From assembly GCA_026119855.1 (NCBI GenBank), contig JAOWBW010000438.1, positions 748,631 to 812,630 on the forward strand: 64,000 bases of DNA, read 5' to 3'. The DNA is from Campanula takesimana (Eukaryota > Streptophyta > Magnoliopsida > Asterales > Campanulaceae). Shown here one piece after another: positions 21,066-32,118 of the stretch. The first letter of the stretch is position 1; every line of letters starts with the position of its first letter. The position numbers and the translations under genes are program-made. The notes beneath the pieces were generated by a model. That model was not told the DNA's origin and did no database searches. It worked only from the letters and a program-made list of their open reading frames with translations.

Positions 21066-22037
21066 TGTAGACAACTCGCCTTGGACCGCTCACCCCGATT
21101 GCACATTTGATTTTGTGTTTCTATTTGTTAAAGTGTTTTCGTTAGTTTCTATTACTTCTGTTAAGTTCCTGACTGACTCTGTTAAGTCCAGGGACTAAAC
21201 TGAATAACAGTTTTAACTTTCCAATCCATCCTGTCAAAATTGCCTTTTCAGAGTCGCGCGCCTCTACCCCTCGAGGTCAGACGCGTGCGTCTTCTGACCT
21301 AAAAGCCGGAGGTGCGCGCTTCTGGGTGTCAGTTACAGATTCTCTCTAAGAATCCCTCCCTTGCTCAATTTACATGATTTTGCCCGAGAATTCCCTCTTT
21401 GTGACTCCGTTTTGGCACCAAAAACATCTCCTTTCACCTATAAAACCCCCTCTTCTCCAACATTACAACAAAACTCCTTTTTGGCACAACAAAACTATAC
21501 CAAAAGCTCTTTAGGCACTTCCAAGGCATTTCTCCAAAGAAGCTATCAAAGTACTAATATTTTAGGTATTGTTCTTACTCTTTCTCCTCTCTACTCATCT
21601 CTATCTCTTCTTTTATTTTTATATTAAAGTGTGCAATCACCCAAACCATTTTAGGACATGACACCAAAGGTTACTTCATTCCATTGAAGTTGACCAAGGA
21701 GTTATCTCCCTACATTCAGACCCTTTTTTTTTACCCCTTAAATCTCAATTTCAAAGTATAGAAAAAATATATTGTTTTTATCATGTAGACTGTGAACAAG
21801 CAAGACCAACTTTAGTTGGGCGGAATGGGTGTTTAAGTACTTCCCATTCCGTAACCTAACCTCTGAACCCGTCTCTATCGAATCTCTGGTTTTCGTAACA
21901 AAACTTAGGCTAATTGTTAGGTTTTTCTTATGTTCCTCTAAAACATAGGTGGCGGCTCTACTTTAAAACCAAATAGACATCCCAGGATAATTCACGCGCT
22001 CTAGCCAAGTCGTGGGTTCCCCCCCGGGGTATCTATA
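21066..22037 (+). repeat. 5' LTR of gag-only Tat-like element H
   Basis: Starts TGTAGACAACTCGCC and ends GGGGTATCTATA before a tRNA-Arg primer site; 972 bp. GC-rich motifs GCGCGCCTC, GACGCGTGCGTC and GTGCGCGC lie at 21252-21325, about 115-190 bp before TATAAAAC (21439). U5 carries the hairpin CGGAATGGG (21821-21829) with CCCATTCCG (21843-21851) followed by TAACCTAACCTCTGAACCC. Confidence 0.85.
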
Positions 22038-22038
22038 G

Positions 22039-22057
22039 TGGCGACACTACTGGGGAC
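22039..22057 (+). promoter_or_regulatory. Primer-binding site of H (tRNA-Arg type)
   Basis: TGGCGACACTACTGGGGAC, a near match to the complement of plant tRNA-Arg(ACG) 3' end. Confidence 0.8.
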
Positions 22058-23387
22058 GTTTCAGGGTTAAACTTGTGTCTTGTTCAGAGTCTATAGTTTC
22101 TGGGCTTTCTGGTTTCTGACGGTGGGAAGCGCGCGCCTCTGGCCTTTTAGGCCTAAGGCGTGCGCGTCTCACATCAGTGACCAGAATCGCCCGCTTCCTA
22201 TGTGTTCTTCCTATTCTTCCTTTTCTGTGCTAACCATTTCTGCAGGGGTTCCAAAGCATATTCAGGAGCAGGGAAATCCCCTGAGTCCAAGTGTCTGACA
22301 GGTTTACCCAGAAGCGGGCGTCTCTCAGTTACTGTGCGCAAGGCGTGCGCATCCCATATTACAAGCTAGAGGCGCGCGCTTCTGGGCTGTTTTCCAGAAC
22401 ATGAACAGGTTCCTAGAACTGGACAAAATAATGGGGTGTGGGCACAGTTGCCTGCATCAGGACTGATTTGGACCCCTTAACTATTTTGTTTTATGTTTTC
22501 TTTTTATCGGTCACAAGGGTGATTCGAAAGTGGTAAATATGTGCTTCTTTGCTTTTCTTTTTATCGGTCACGAGGGTGATTCGAAAGTTGTAAATATGTG
22601 CTTCATTGCTTTTCTTTTCTTTTTTTAAAAAAAAACTAAAATAAAATATTTTGTCATATGTGTTTGACCTCACACTACGTGCTCTAAAATTCCTATGAAT
22701 TGCTCACTATCGAGTTGCACAAGTTCATAACCCCAAACCCGTCGAGGCCCGTCCTAGGAAGTTTCAAGCTCCACCCGACCTTCACTCTTCCGAAGCGGTA
22801 AACCTCAGCCCGTGGCGTAGTTCATGACTACATGTCGGGGATGACCTTTAAGCCTCTCTTTAGCCGAGCACAAGCTAACACATTCTAGTTAGGGTCTAAT
22901 AATCCGTGACTAAGTCTGTTTTCATGTGCCGAGATTTCCCTAAACTAATGTTTTCAAATCATACATGTCGTTTCCAAGAGAAACAAGTGGTTATTATGAA
23001 CAAAATAAAATTTGTCCCCGTATGTATGCTTTACTACATTAATTTCATTTAATCCCGTCATGTGTAGGATTCACAAGCGTGGTGGAATCCGATGAGTATA
23101 TGGGACTACGAGAAGGTCTATATACTAGTGTGACGATTACACTATTTTCTTAGAAACCCCAAAAGGGACCCCGTCCCTCCGACTTATAAAAAAAAAGTCT
23201 TTTTCTTATGTGGTTCGAGTCGTGTGCCCATTGTGTGTTCAAGCCTCATCATGGACCGATAGTGTTACTCAAGACTGACAAGGGCCTCTTCTTCAATTTA
23301 GGTCTGATTGGTACTTACCGCATCTACCGAGACTCAGCAAACCGGCTAGTTCTTGAATTGATCACTTCGACAACTTCAAAAGCGTCA
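22058..23387 (+). other. Long leader of H with two GC-palindrome blocks
   Basis: About 1.33 kb, non-coding. GC-rich palindrome clusters at 22128-22200 and 22312-22385 (GCGCGCGCC, GGCGTGCGCG, AGAAGCGGGCG). Two direct copies of a 65-bp unit (ATCGGTCAC...GGTGATTCGAAAG) lie at 22505 and 22562. The rest is shared with the leaders of G and I. Confidence 0.75.
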
Positions 23388-23897
23388 ATGGACGGTCCTT
23401 TTACAAACGACTCCAACACCAACAACACCATGTCCCTCGAGCAACTCTCTGCTTTAGTCCAAACTCTTCAAGAGCATGTCTCAACTCTCAACAAGGAGGC
23501 TCAGAACAAGGATGCCTTTTTGCAAGCTCACCAAGAAAATCAAAGGGGTGCTCATGAAACCGAAATGAACCAAATGAAAGCTAAACTACTTAAGCTTTCT
23601 AAAGGCAAAGACAAGGATGATACCGAGGAATCCGAGTAGACCAAGGGTTTGTTTGAAAGCCCGTATGTTAGTACCCGCAGCAAGAAAATGGGGGAACCTA
23701 GCACCGAGAGCAATGATCACAAGATGGTAGACTCAATCATAGCCTACATCGACCAACGCTTCAATGGGCTCAACTCGGGAAAAGGCTCCGACACAAGTCT
23801 TTATCAGTCATCAATTCTCATGAGCACAATGGCCGCTCTCTCAGACAAGTTCAAAATGCCCGATATCAGCAAATTCAAGGGCAATTCTTGCCCTATG
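23388..23897 (+). pseudogene. Gag of H, N-terminal part, cut by insertion of G
   Basis: Starts MDGPFTNDSNTNNTMSLEQL. A coiled-coil (LVQTLQEHVSTLNKEAQNK) leads to a TAG stop at 23637-23639; the same frame continues with the capsid start (MVDSIIAYIDQRFNGL, ALSDKFKMPDISKFKGNSCP) until the G LTR begins at 23898. Closely parallels I (15816-15400). Confidence 0.82.
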
Positions 23898-24165
23898 TGT
23901 AGACACCCCGCCTTGGACCTCTCGCCCCGATTGCATACATAGTATTTTTATTTAACTTATTTTCGTTGATTTCTGTTACTTCAGTTAAGCTCCTAACTGA
24001 TTCTATTAGTTTTGGGGCTAAACTGCATAACAGAGTTAACTTTTAGGGTCATTTTGTCATTCTGTCCTTTTCTGCCGCGGGCGCCTCCAACAGTGTCAAC
24101 AGGCTGCGCGCGCATCTCTCCCCAAAAGCGGGACTCGCGCGCTTCCCATTTTGACAGTTACGGAC
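23898..24165 (+). repeat. 5' LTR of gag-only Tat-like element G, first part
   Basis: Starts TGTAGACACCCCGCC, related to the H LTR. GC block at 24075-24145 (GCGGGCGCC, GCGCGCGCAT, CTCGCGCGC). Interrupted by E after CGGAC (24161-24165) and resumed at 36462. Confidence 0.85.
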
Positions 24166-26312
24166 TGTGAGAGCCCGCGCTCGAAGCCGAACCGCGAAAT
24201 GATCGCTCGTGAGGGTGATTCGGGTCCGTTTCGTGCTGATGCGCTTTTGGAAATGCGCTCGGTTTCCACACAATGGTTTTCTCTCATTGGAATCAAACAG
24301 TCAAGAGTCGCCACCTCATTTTATTTTAGGAAAAATAGAGATAAAACCTTTTATTTAGAGAAAGTGGGTTCGGGAGCTAATTTACGAGAAAGGGAAGGGG
24401 TTAGGCACTCTCCTCGCCCGTGATGGTCTCTAGTATGCATGCCACGTAGATTCAAGTTTATGCCTTTTATGCCTTGCTTTTATGCCCTAACCAAAATGGT
24501 GATTTATATACATGGGAGTCTTACTAATCTAAGACTGTTTGCTTTAATTCACAAGTGAGAGTCGGTTTGGGTGGACTCTCACTTGGTTTTGAAAATGGTT
24601 TAGCATTCATATCCATTAAAGGAGATCACAAAAAGGGGTGGGGGATTAATATTTACTATAGTTTAACATTTAAGTGACACAAAACACCTCTGACATTTTG
24701 GTGTCAGAACATGAAGTATGCTAATCTGAGAACAGAGAGTTAAAACAAAAAATGGAAAGAACCTCTTCCACTCAGGGTAAAAATATTATATTTACATGCT
24801 CATCTTCATTTGTTTGTATAGAACAAAATACATATTTTGGTATAAGACCAAAAACCAAGTTTGCTATGTATAAACAAAGCAACAAGACAGAAAGATGCAG
24901 ATGGACAATCTGCTGAACATTTACAAAAGGGGTGAAAACACCCATGAAAACTCACTCAAATGAGATGATATGAACATGAAACTTTGGGTAAACATAGATA
25001 AATATGTTAATAACACAAAAACACAGCCATTTGAGCATTTAATCATGGTATATCATCATTTAGAAAGAAGAATAACAAGAACATCAATATTGTATCTTGG
25101 AACATCAAATGGAGGTCTAGCCTAACAAAGTGGCTAGACCCCAAAATAAACTACATAATCATCTACATTTTAGATGGATGAACTTTACAAGAACAAGAGA
25201 TTACCTATATGAACTTTACAAGAACAAGAGATTACCTATATGTGCTTCCTTTGCTTCCAAGGGAAGACTTTTTTGTTGCTTTTCTTAAGGTGCTTGCCTT
25301 AGATTGAAAGAGTGTTTGAGTAGGTTATTTTTGCTTGTGTTTGGTGTGTGGTTAGGGTGGTGTTATGGTGGTGATATGGTGGTGTTTTGACTGAGATTTG
25401 AGGGTGTTGTGGATGTTTGAGAGAGAGAGAGCAAAAGGGATGAATGTGTGTCTTGCTAATGTGTGAGTTGTGTGTCTCTCTTGGTAAGAATGGATGAGGG
25501 AGGTGGTGATAATATTGATGAGGGAGGTGGTGAATGACCTTAGGTCACCCTTCCTAGGCCTAGGAGTCATTTAGGGGTCATTTTTCTTGGGTAGGAGCAG
25601 CTGGAAATGATCACAAAATGAGACTTTTGTGGCCAAGTTGCTTGAAGGAGCAATATCTGAACTGATCAGACTTGAAGAGCCGTACGGCTCTCTTTGTGCC
25701 GTACTCCCATGTTTCTGCCGTACGGCTTCAGTACATTTTGCTGGGGAATCAGATTTTGCCACTTGTCGCGCTCTGATTGGACCTTGGCTATGTGAAGTGA
25801 CCACTCCTTGGCTGCCACTTGATGGATGTTGGCTAGGCATCATCATTCCATGGCATGAATGTGTCCAACGGAAATGAGCCACAATTCTCGCACCGGTATT
25901 GGTTCCGCAACAGTCCAAGATTTGTCCGTGTGCGCGCACAACGGTGTCCTGGTTGTCCGTGGTCCTAACATGAAAGTTGCTTGAAATAATCTCGTGGTCA
26001 CGTACGTCTATCTGAAACATGTTTATAAGCAAGGGATGAAAATAATATATTTTTAAGTGCACAGAATGGATAATAACAAGCAATTCTAGGGGTGCAGGCC
26101 CCATTTCGGGTCCCGCAGCTCAAAAAATGAAGTACATGCTTGTTTACTCGTTTTTTTCGCTCTGATCATGAATTTGAAGTCCGTTCATCCATTCGATGCA
26201 CCGATAAGGCTCATGTCACTTCCGCATAGCCAAATCGAGGGCTCTAGGTCAATTTTAGGGTTTAGACCAATCAAAAGGGTTTGATAAGAGGTGCGAGATC
26301 GGGGTATCTACA
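24166..26312 (-). repeat. 3' LTR of E
   Basis: Plus-strand ends TGTGAGAGCCCGCG and GGGGTATCTACA; 2147 bp. Palindromes GAGCCGTACGGCTC and GCCGTACGGC at 25676-25732. It lacks a segment of roughly 370-390 bp that is present in its partner LTR and in F. Confidence 0.93.
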
Positions 26313-26765
26313 GAGCCCCTCGTCGAATCTCCTTGTAATGTAAAGGGGATTCTACGATTCACTAAGAGACACGCGATCTCGTCTAGGGTGTAACGGCTGG
26401 GTCCAAAGTAGGACTTCCTACGTATCTCTTTCGAGAATCAAGCCTCCGTAGTTCTAACTCAAACAAACAATCAAACTAACACAAACAATGGTCGGTCCCG
26501 GATTCACGGTTTACCTATGTATCTCTTTTGAGAATCAGACCAATCGTAGTTCAGGTTTATTGAAATTTAAAATGTAGGGGGTTGCATTGAGATGCGATGT
26601 CTCTTTGCTGGGGCTTGCATTGAGGTGTGGTCTCTTTGCTGGGGAGGAAATCGACATGGGAATGACTGGGCTCTCTCGAGCGGCCTACGTATCCCTTTTA
26701 GGGGGAATCAAGTCAAAACTTAGTTCGGGGGAGGTACAACTCGGGCAGGCGAGAAGACCAAGGTA
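26313..26765 (-). other. Polypurine tract and LTR-proximal 3' domain of E
   Basis: Minus strand reads GAGGGGCTC up to the LTR. Copies of the CTACG-hairpin-CGTAG element at 26418-26461, 26515-26549 and 26684-26722. Two copies of a unit of about 33 bp (GCATTGAG...TCTCTTTGCTGGGG) at 26576-26643; F has six. Confidence 0.75.
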
Positions 26766-27340
26766 GAACAACAATACTCAAGGATTAACGCAAGGTACAA
26801 TTGGAGCGGGGGGTACATCTCAGTATCCGGGAGATGACCTAATTCAACAATACTCAAGGATTGATGGAGCGAGGGGTACATCTCAGAATCCGGGAGATGA
26901 CCTAATTCAACAATACTCAAGGATTGACGCAAGGTACAATAGGAGCGGAGGGTACATCTCAGAATCCGGTAGATGACCTAATTCAACATCAAGATGAGTC
27001 GCATATGACTCTTCGGATTGGTATTGACCAACAATTTACAAAAACGGGCGACTAAGTTCACCGGGGTAAACTGCCTACGTATCCCTCCATGGGAATCAAG
27101 CTGAGTCGTAGTTCTGAGGAGACCCGACTCAACATCAAGAGTAGGTTTAAAATCAACATTTACTCGAGGATTGACGCAAGGTAGAATCCGAATGGAGGTA
27201 CATCTCAAAATCCGGGAGATGACCTAAGTTCAACATCAAGATGAGTCGCATCTGATTCTTTGGGGAAAGACACCTCGAAATCTAGGAGGTGACCTAATTC
27301 AACATCAAGTCGAGTCGCATCTGACTCTGGGGGAAAGAAC
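26766..27340 (-). repeat. 63-77-bp tandem repeats in the 3' domain of E
   Basis: Units with ACAATACTCAAGGATT start at 26770, 26847 and 26910 and contain ACATCTCAG and CCGGGAGATGACCTAA; partial copies continue to about 27340. A CTACG-hairpin-CGTAG element lies at 27075-27111. Confidence 0.85.
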
Positions 27341-27385
27341 AGCATAATTTCAATGTTGAGATCTAAATTTTTTCAAGCCGAAAAT

Positions 27386-27600
27386 GATTTTGAGAGTTTT
27401 AAGAGGCGTCTCGGCCTAAAATGATTTTGATAATGAGAACTTTGAGAGGCGTCTCGGCCAAAAATGATTTTGAGAGTTTTAAGAGGCATCTCAGCCTAAA
27501 GTGATTTTGATAATGAGAACATTAAGGGGCGTCTCGGCCGATAAGGATTTTGAGAGCTTTAAGAGGCGTCTCAGCCTAAAGTGATTTTGATAATGAGAAA
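27386..27600 (-). repeat. 80-bp tandem repeat, about 2.7 copies, in E
   Basis: Units begin at 27386, 27466 and 27546 (GATTTTGAGAG then GAGGCGTCTCGGCC, each with two GGCGTCTC half-units). No clear equivalent array was seen in F. Confidence 0.88.
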
Positions 27601-28027
27601 TTCAAGACTACTATCATGAAGATAATTTTAAGGATACGCTGCATGCTGAGCTGTGTCTCGGTCCTTCAGCTTTCGCTTTGCTGTGTGATGAGATTTTTGT
27701 GCTTTGTTAAGCACCGAACCATCGCTTCGCGTGGCCTCTTGGCATTGTACTGAGTGCTGCAACTTCATTTTGGATTCCCGTTCACCCTAAAAGGGTTTTT
27801 GATTTTTTTCACAATCAAGCTTCTCCGCGTTTGGAGTCGCTGCGACTCTTGGAAATTGATACCGGGTTGGAATCATTCAGCTTTGACCGAAGTCTCATGT
27901 ATATCAGGAGAAATGACACGATCAACATTGTCTGTTGTGACCTGCAAGTTAGCTCTTTGGTTTTGCCATTGTTGTGGGATTTTGATTGCTTGCGATGAGC
28001 AACCTCTTTGTGAAACCAAGATGTGAT

Positions 28028-28600
28028 TCGTTGTGTGGTTCCAACTTTGTACCTGCATAAGATTTTTTGCAAGTATGTGGTTGTGCCTGAAAATTCAAGC
28101 TGCCTACGTATCTCTTTCGAGAATCAGACCAACGTAGTTCGACTTTATCAACTCGAACTGATTATTTTTCAAAAATCCATTGGGAAATCTCATTTCCTGA
28201 GCATCGTTTTTTACGAGGAACTTTTTGTTGAAGACCATGATGTGGTTCGTTGTGATCTCAACTTCGTACCTGCATAAGATTTTTTGCAAGTATGTGGTCG
28301 TGCCTGAAAATTCAAGCTGCCTACGTATCTCTTTCGAGAATCAGACCAACGTAGTTCGACTTTATCAACTCAAACTGATTATTTTTCAAAAAGCCATTGG
28401 GAAATCTCATTTCCTGAGCATCACTGTTGATGAGGAACTTTTTGTTGAAGACCATGATGTGGTTCGTTGTGATGTCAACTTCGTAACTGCATAATATTTT
28501 TTGCAAGTATGTGGTCGTGCCTAAAAATTTAAGCTGCCTACGTATCTCTTTCGAGAAGCAGACCAACGTAGTTCGATTTTAGCAACTCGAACTGATTTTC
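28028..28600 (-). repeat. 217-bp tandem repeat, about 2.6 copies, in E
   Basis: TGCATAAGATTTTTTGC landmarks at 28054, 28271 and 28488 give an exact 217-bp period. Each unit contains one CTACG-hairpin-CGTAG element (28104-28137, 28321-28354, 28538-28571). F has a single unit (about 46570-46700). Confidence 0.92.
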
Positions 28601-28619
28601 TTCAAAAGGTCATTAGGAA

Positions 28620-28880
28620 ATTTCATTCCCTACGTAGAAACATGAGCGTCGACTTCGTCGAGGATCCTTCTTGTGAGGACCATGATGTGGCAAAATGGAT
28701 GATGTGTACCTGCAAGAGATTTTCAAGAGCAAGCAACATATATCTTGATATTGATGAGGACCCTCTTGTGAGGACCATGATGCAGCAGGGTGGATGACAT
28801 GTACCTGCAAGAGACTTTCAAGAGCAAGCAGAATACATCTTTGACATTAATGTGCTCGAGAGTGTCATTCATGTGCAACA
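28620..28880 (-). repeat. About 94-bp tandem repeat, two copies, in E
   Basis: CTTGTGAGGACCATGATG at 28670 and 28764, each followed by GTACCTGCAAGAGA. Counterpart in F at 46319-46520. Confidence 0.8.
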
Positions 28881-29640
28881 AAAGTTTTAGAACACATACA
28901 TGGATTGAAATCTTTAAGATCGAGAGATTCGGAGAAAGATTGGGACAAGAATACATTCCCTCTTCATTTTGCAACCATTTTTATTTTGAAGGGTGAAAGC
29001 CAAATTTCTCCTTTTGCATGATGATTTTTTTTGCATTTGATTTTTTTTTATTTGACACATGTGCATTGCTAGCATCTCAAACTTTGTTTTTTATCAATTA
29101 ATGACTGAAAGTTTATGAATGACTAGGGGGAGAATCATGAATGAAATGGATTGTGCACTTTATTGTTACTTTTGCATTTTTGCGAAAATGAGGAATATGG
29201 AGATGTGTATGGTGAAGCAGAGTTAAAAGCCTAGCGCGAGCACTCAAAAGGTCAATTCCAAACACCCATTTGATCAAGACTACTCAACGGTATATCTCCG
29301 GATGCTATGGTTGGGTCAGCCCCAGTCTTCGGCTGAAGAAACCCCAATTGTTCTTTCTGACATCATTCCCCCAACCTTCTTGCTGGTGAAGCCCCAGGGT
29401 CTCACAAGGATCAACTTCAGATGTTGGCTATGGAAGCCCCAGTCAATATAGGAAAAGCCTTTGAATTTGGCATATGCAGCTCTTGTTGCACTTTGAAGAG
29501 TGAATTTCATGTTGATCCAAATTGTCGTTTGGAGACAACTTCATGCTTTGGTGCATTTCAACCTCTGGGGACTTAACTATCATTGAGAGTTAATCAAACA
29601 TTCGATGCTTTGTTGTTGATCATGATTCACGGATTTTGAC
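28881..29640 (-). other. Non-coding 3' domain of E
   Basis: No gene seen. AT-rich with T-runs (29028-29050); colinear with F 45600-46280 on the opposite strand. Confidence 0.7.
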
Positions 29641-29649
29641 ATTCAATAC

Positions 29650-30250
29650 TCCTTCTTTGGGGAAACCAACTGTCTTTGAGAGTTGTTCGACCGGACACAA
29701 ACAAGCTTTGAGCTTTGCGGGTCATACTGTCAATCCGAGATGGCACTGCGTTTCGGCTGATCCACACATTAAGGGAGCTAACTGTTTATGAGAGTTGTCT
29801 TGTCATTCGATGCTTCTCTGTCGGAGGTAATTCATAATTCCTGACATGCGATACCCAATCGGTAGGGAGTCAAATGTCTTTGAGAGTTGTTCAGCAGGAC
29901 ACAATCCCGATGTTGCCGAAGAACGAGCTTTGGGCTTGGTGAGCCATACTGTCAATTCGAGATGGCACTACATTTCTGCTGATCCACACATTAAGGAAGC
30001 TAACTGTCTATGAGAGTTATCTTGTCATTCGATGCTTCTCTGTCGGAGGCAATTCACAATTTCTGACATGCAATACCCAATCGGTAGGGAGTCAACTGTC
30101 ATTGAGAGTTGCTTGGCGGGACACAATCCTGATGTTTCCGAAGAACGAGCTTTGAGCTTTGCGGGCCATACTGTCAATCTGAGATGGCGCTGTGTTCTGA
30201 TGATCCACACATAAGGGACCTAACTATCTATGAGAGTTGTCCCATATCCT
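29650..30250 (-). repeat. 204-222-bp tandem repeat, about three copies, in E
   Basis: Units with TTGAGAGTTG, GGACACAA, GAGCTTTG, TACTGTCAAT and GATGGC landmarks near 29672, 29876 and 30098. Counterpart in F at 45060-45570. Confidence 0.85.
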
Positions 30251-32118
30251 TTATTTTCTCAATCTTGAGAGTTACTGAAACTGATGATGATTCTCAAAAG
30301 TTAATCTTTGCATTTCTGAGTCCCTTCAAAAGATCAACTGTCAATGAGAGTTGTCTTGTACCCTGGCATTTTGCCATAAGAATTTCCGTGTTACCCGGAG
30401 CAAACCATTCTCAACAAATCGTATTCTCATAAAGCCACATCATTGCTTTTGAACTGACCAAAGACTCTGATATGCAGCCCCAGTTCGTGTTTATTCATTC
30501 AAGATCAATTACCGACATTGAGAGTTTGAAATCTAAGGAATAGCATTCCTTTGTCTCTTTTGCTGTGACAACATGCAGGAGTTGGAAGGGGAAGGCACGA
30601 GGCCAGTGTTTTGTAGAAGAAAAGGGAAATCCCAGTGGGATCTCCGACATCGTGTTTGCGCAGAAGTGAAATGACGGAAGGACGAGAGTAGGGGGAAGCC
30701 CCTAGACTCGGGAAAATATGCATACTCACACATTGAAATCAAAGACTCAAGACTTAAACTTACGTTATCTTTTAAATGCCTTTAAATCAATAACTATGGA
30801 CAAATCATTTGGACTTAAATTAGACCGTGACAAATTGATATGAGAACATCGTTGGGCAAACATTGTGATTAGCGCCGCTGTTTGACCTCATTTGGTGAGA
30901 GGCCTTCGTCGTTGTCTCTTCTTCTTGATATTGATCACACCATTGGAGGCTGCACGATTTTTTTTGGTTCTTGGGCTCCCTCAGTGTAAGGGGATGGTAG
31001 AGCACGTTGGTCTCCAACATAAGTCACCAGTTGTCGTCGTCGATGGTACCTTCCCCAAAGTTGAAAGATCGAGATCTTCTTTAGTGCAGATTGGCCTCGC
31101 ATGCGCGGTGCTCCTTGAATACTGATGATGTCTCATGACATTGTCTGACCCTCGGTCCATGTCTCATTTTTTTTGTGTAACGAGTGATGAAGTCTTCATT
31201 ATGAATTGCCAACTGCCGTCATTGAAGGCACACACATGAAATTGAAGTGTCGGGATATCCTTTCTAAAACAATTGAATTAAACAATAAAGCGAATGAAAT
31301 ATATGCAAGAATAAATAACTGATGTTTCTTTTTTTTTTTTCTTTTTTTTTTTTGTTTGACCTCCCCTTTTTTGCTCTCAAATTTTGTTTTTTGTTTTATT
31401 TTTTGTTTTTTATTTGCACTCAAGAAGAAACATCATTGATTCTGAAACATAACAATTTTACAAGATATGAATTTACAAAATGCGAAAATTTACAATGCAT
31501 CATACATTAAAAGAAAATCGCCGACACTTGCAGTTGCGTGATATCTTCACCCTTTTCTATTTGATCGGCTTCTCTGATCATGCCCTTGATTGCACCCTGA
31601 AAACTTCGTTCGTCGGGTGACTTCATCGGTTGCCTTTGTGAACTTCGTTGATTGCCTCCGGCCCTAGCTCCCATCTCAATTAATCACAGTCTAAAATTTT
31701 TTCAGATTTCATTGATTGCTTTTAATTAAGTGAGATTCATTCTAAGCTTTGTGATTCAAAAGTCATTTGATAATAACGCAAATTCATTCACTGAAACAAC
31801 TATGTTACATGACATGCAAGAAAAATAAAAGCACAAAGACAAAGACACACTCTAGATTTAGAAGACAAAGAATATGTGTGAGCACATTACTAAGCAATAC
31901 GCAAAAGGGACAGGATTAGGAGTGGGCGGTGAGCCCAGTCACAATCAAAAAGATATCTAGGCACTGGAAGATAGAAATATCCAAAAGTGAGCAAAAGTGT
32001 TGCAGCCTTGCAAGCTAGCAAACCAAAAGTCTGTCCGTTTATTACCCATGTCGTCGGAGTGAAAACAGTGGTCTCAGGAGTCAATGAGCCCCAAGGAAAA
32101 AACATTCCCATATCAAAA
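30251..32118 (-). other. Non-coding stretch between gag and repeat arrays of E
   Basis: About 1.9 kb without a gene. T-rich runs at 31325-31410; colinear with F 43300-45060. This is where pol would be expected in an autonomous Tat element; none of its motifs is present. Confidence 0.75.

Noticed and set aside
25571..26104. 177-codon frame in the LTR of E, also open at 35716-36249
   Set aside because: Both are copies of the same LTR, so shared openness is expected. The F LTR keeps only part of it and the composition is not protein-like.
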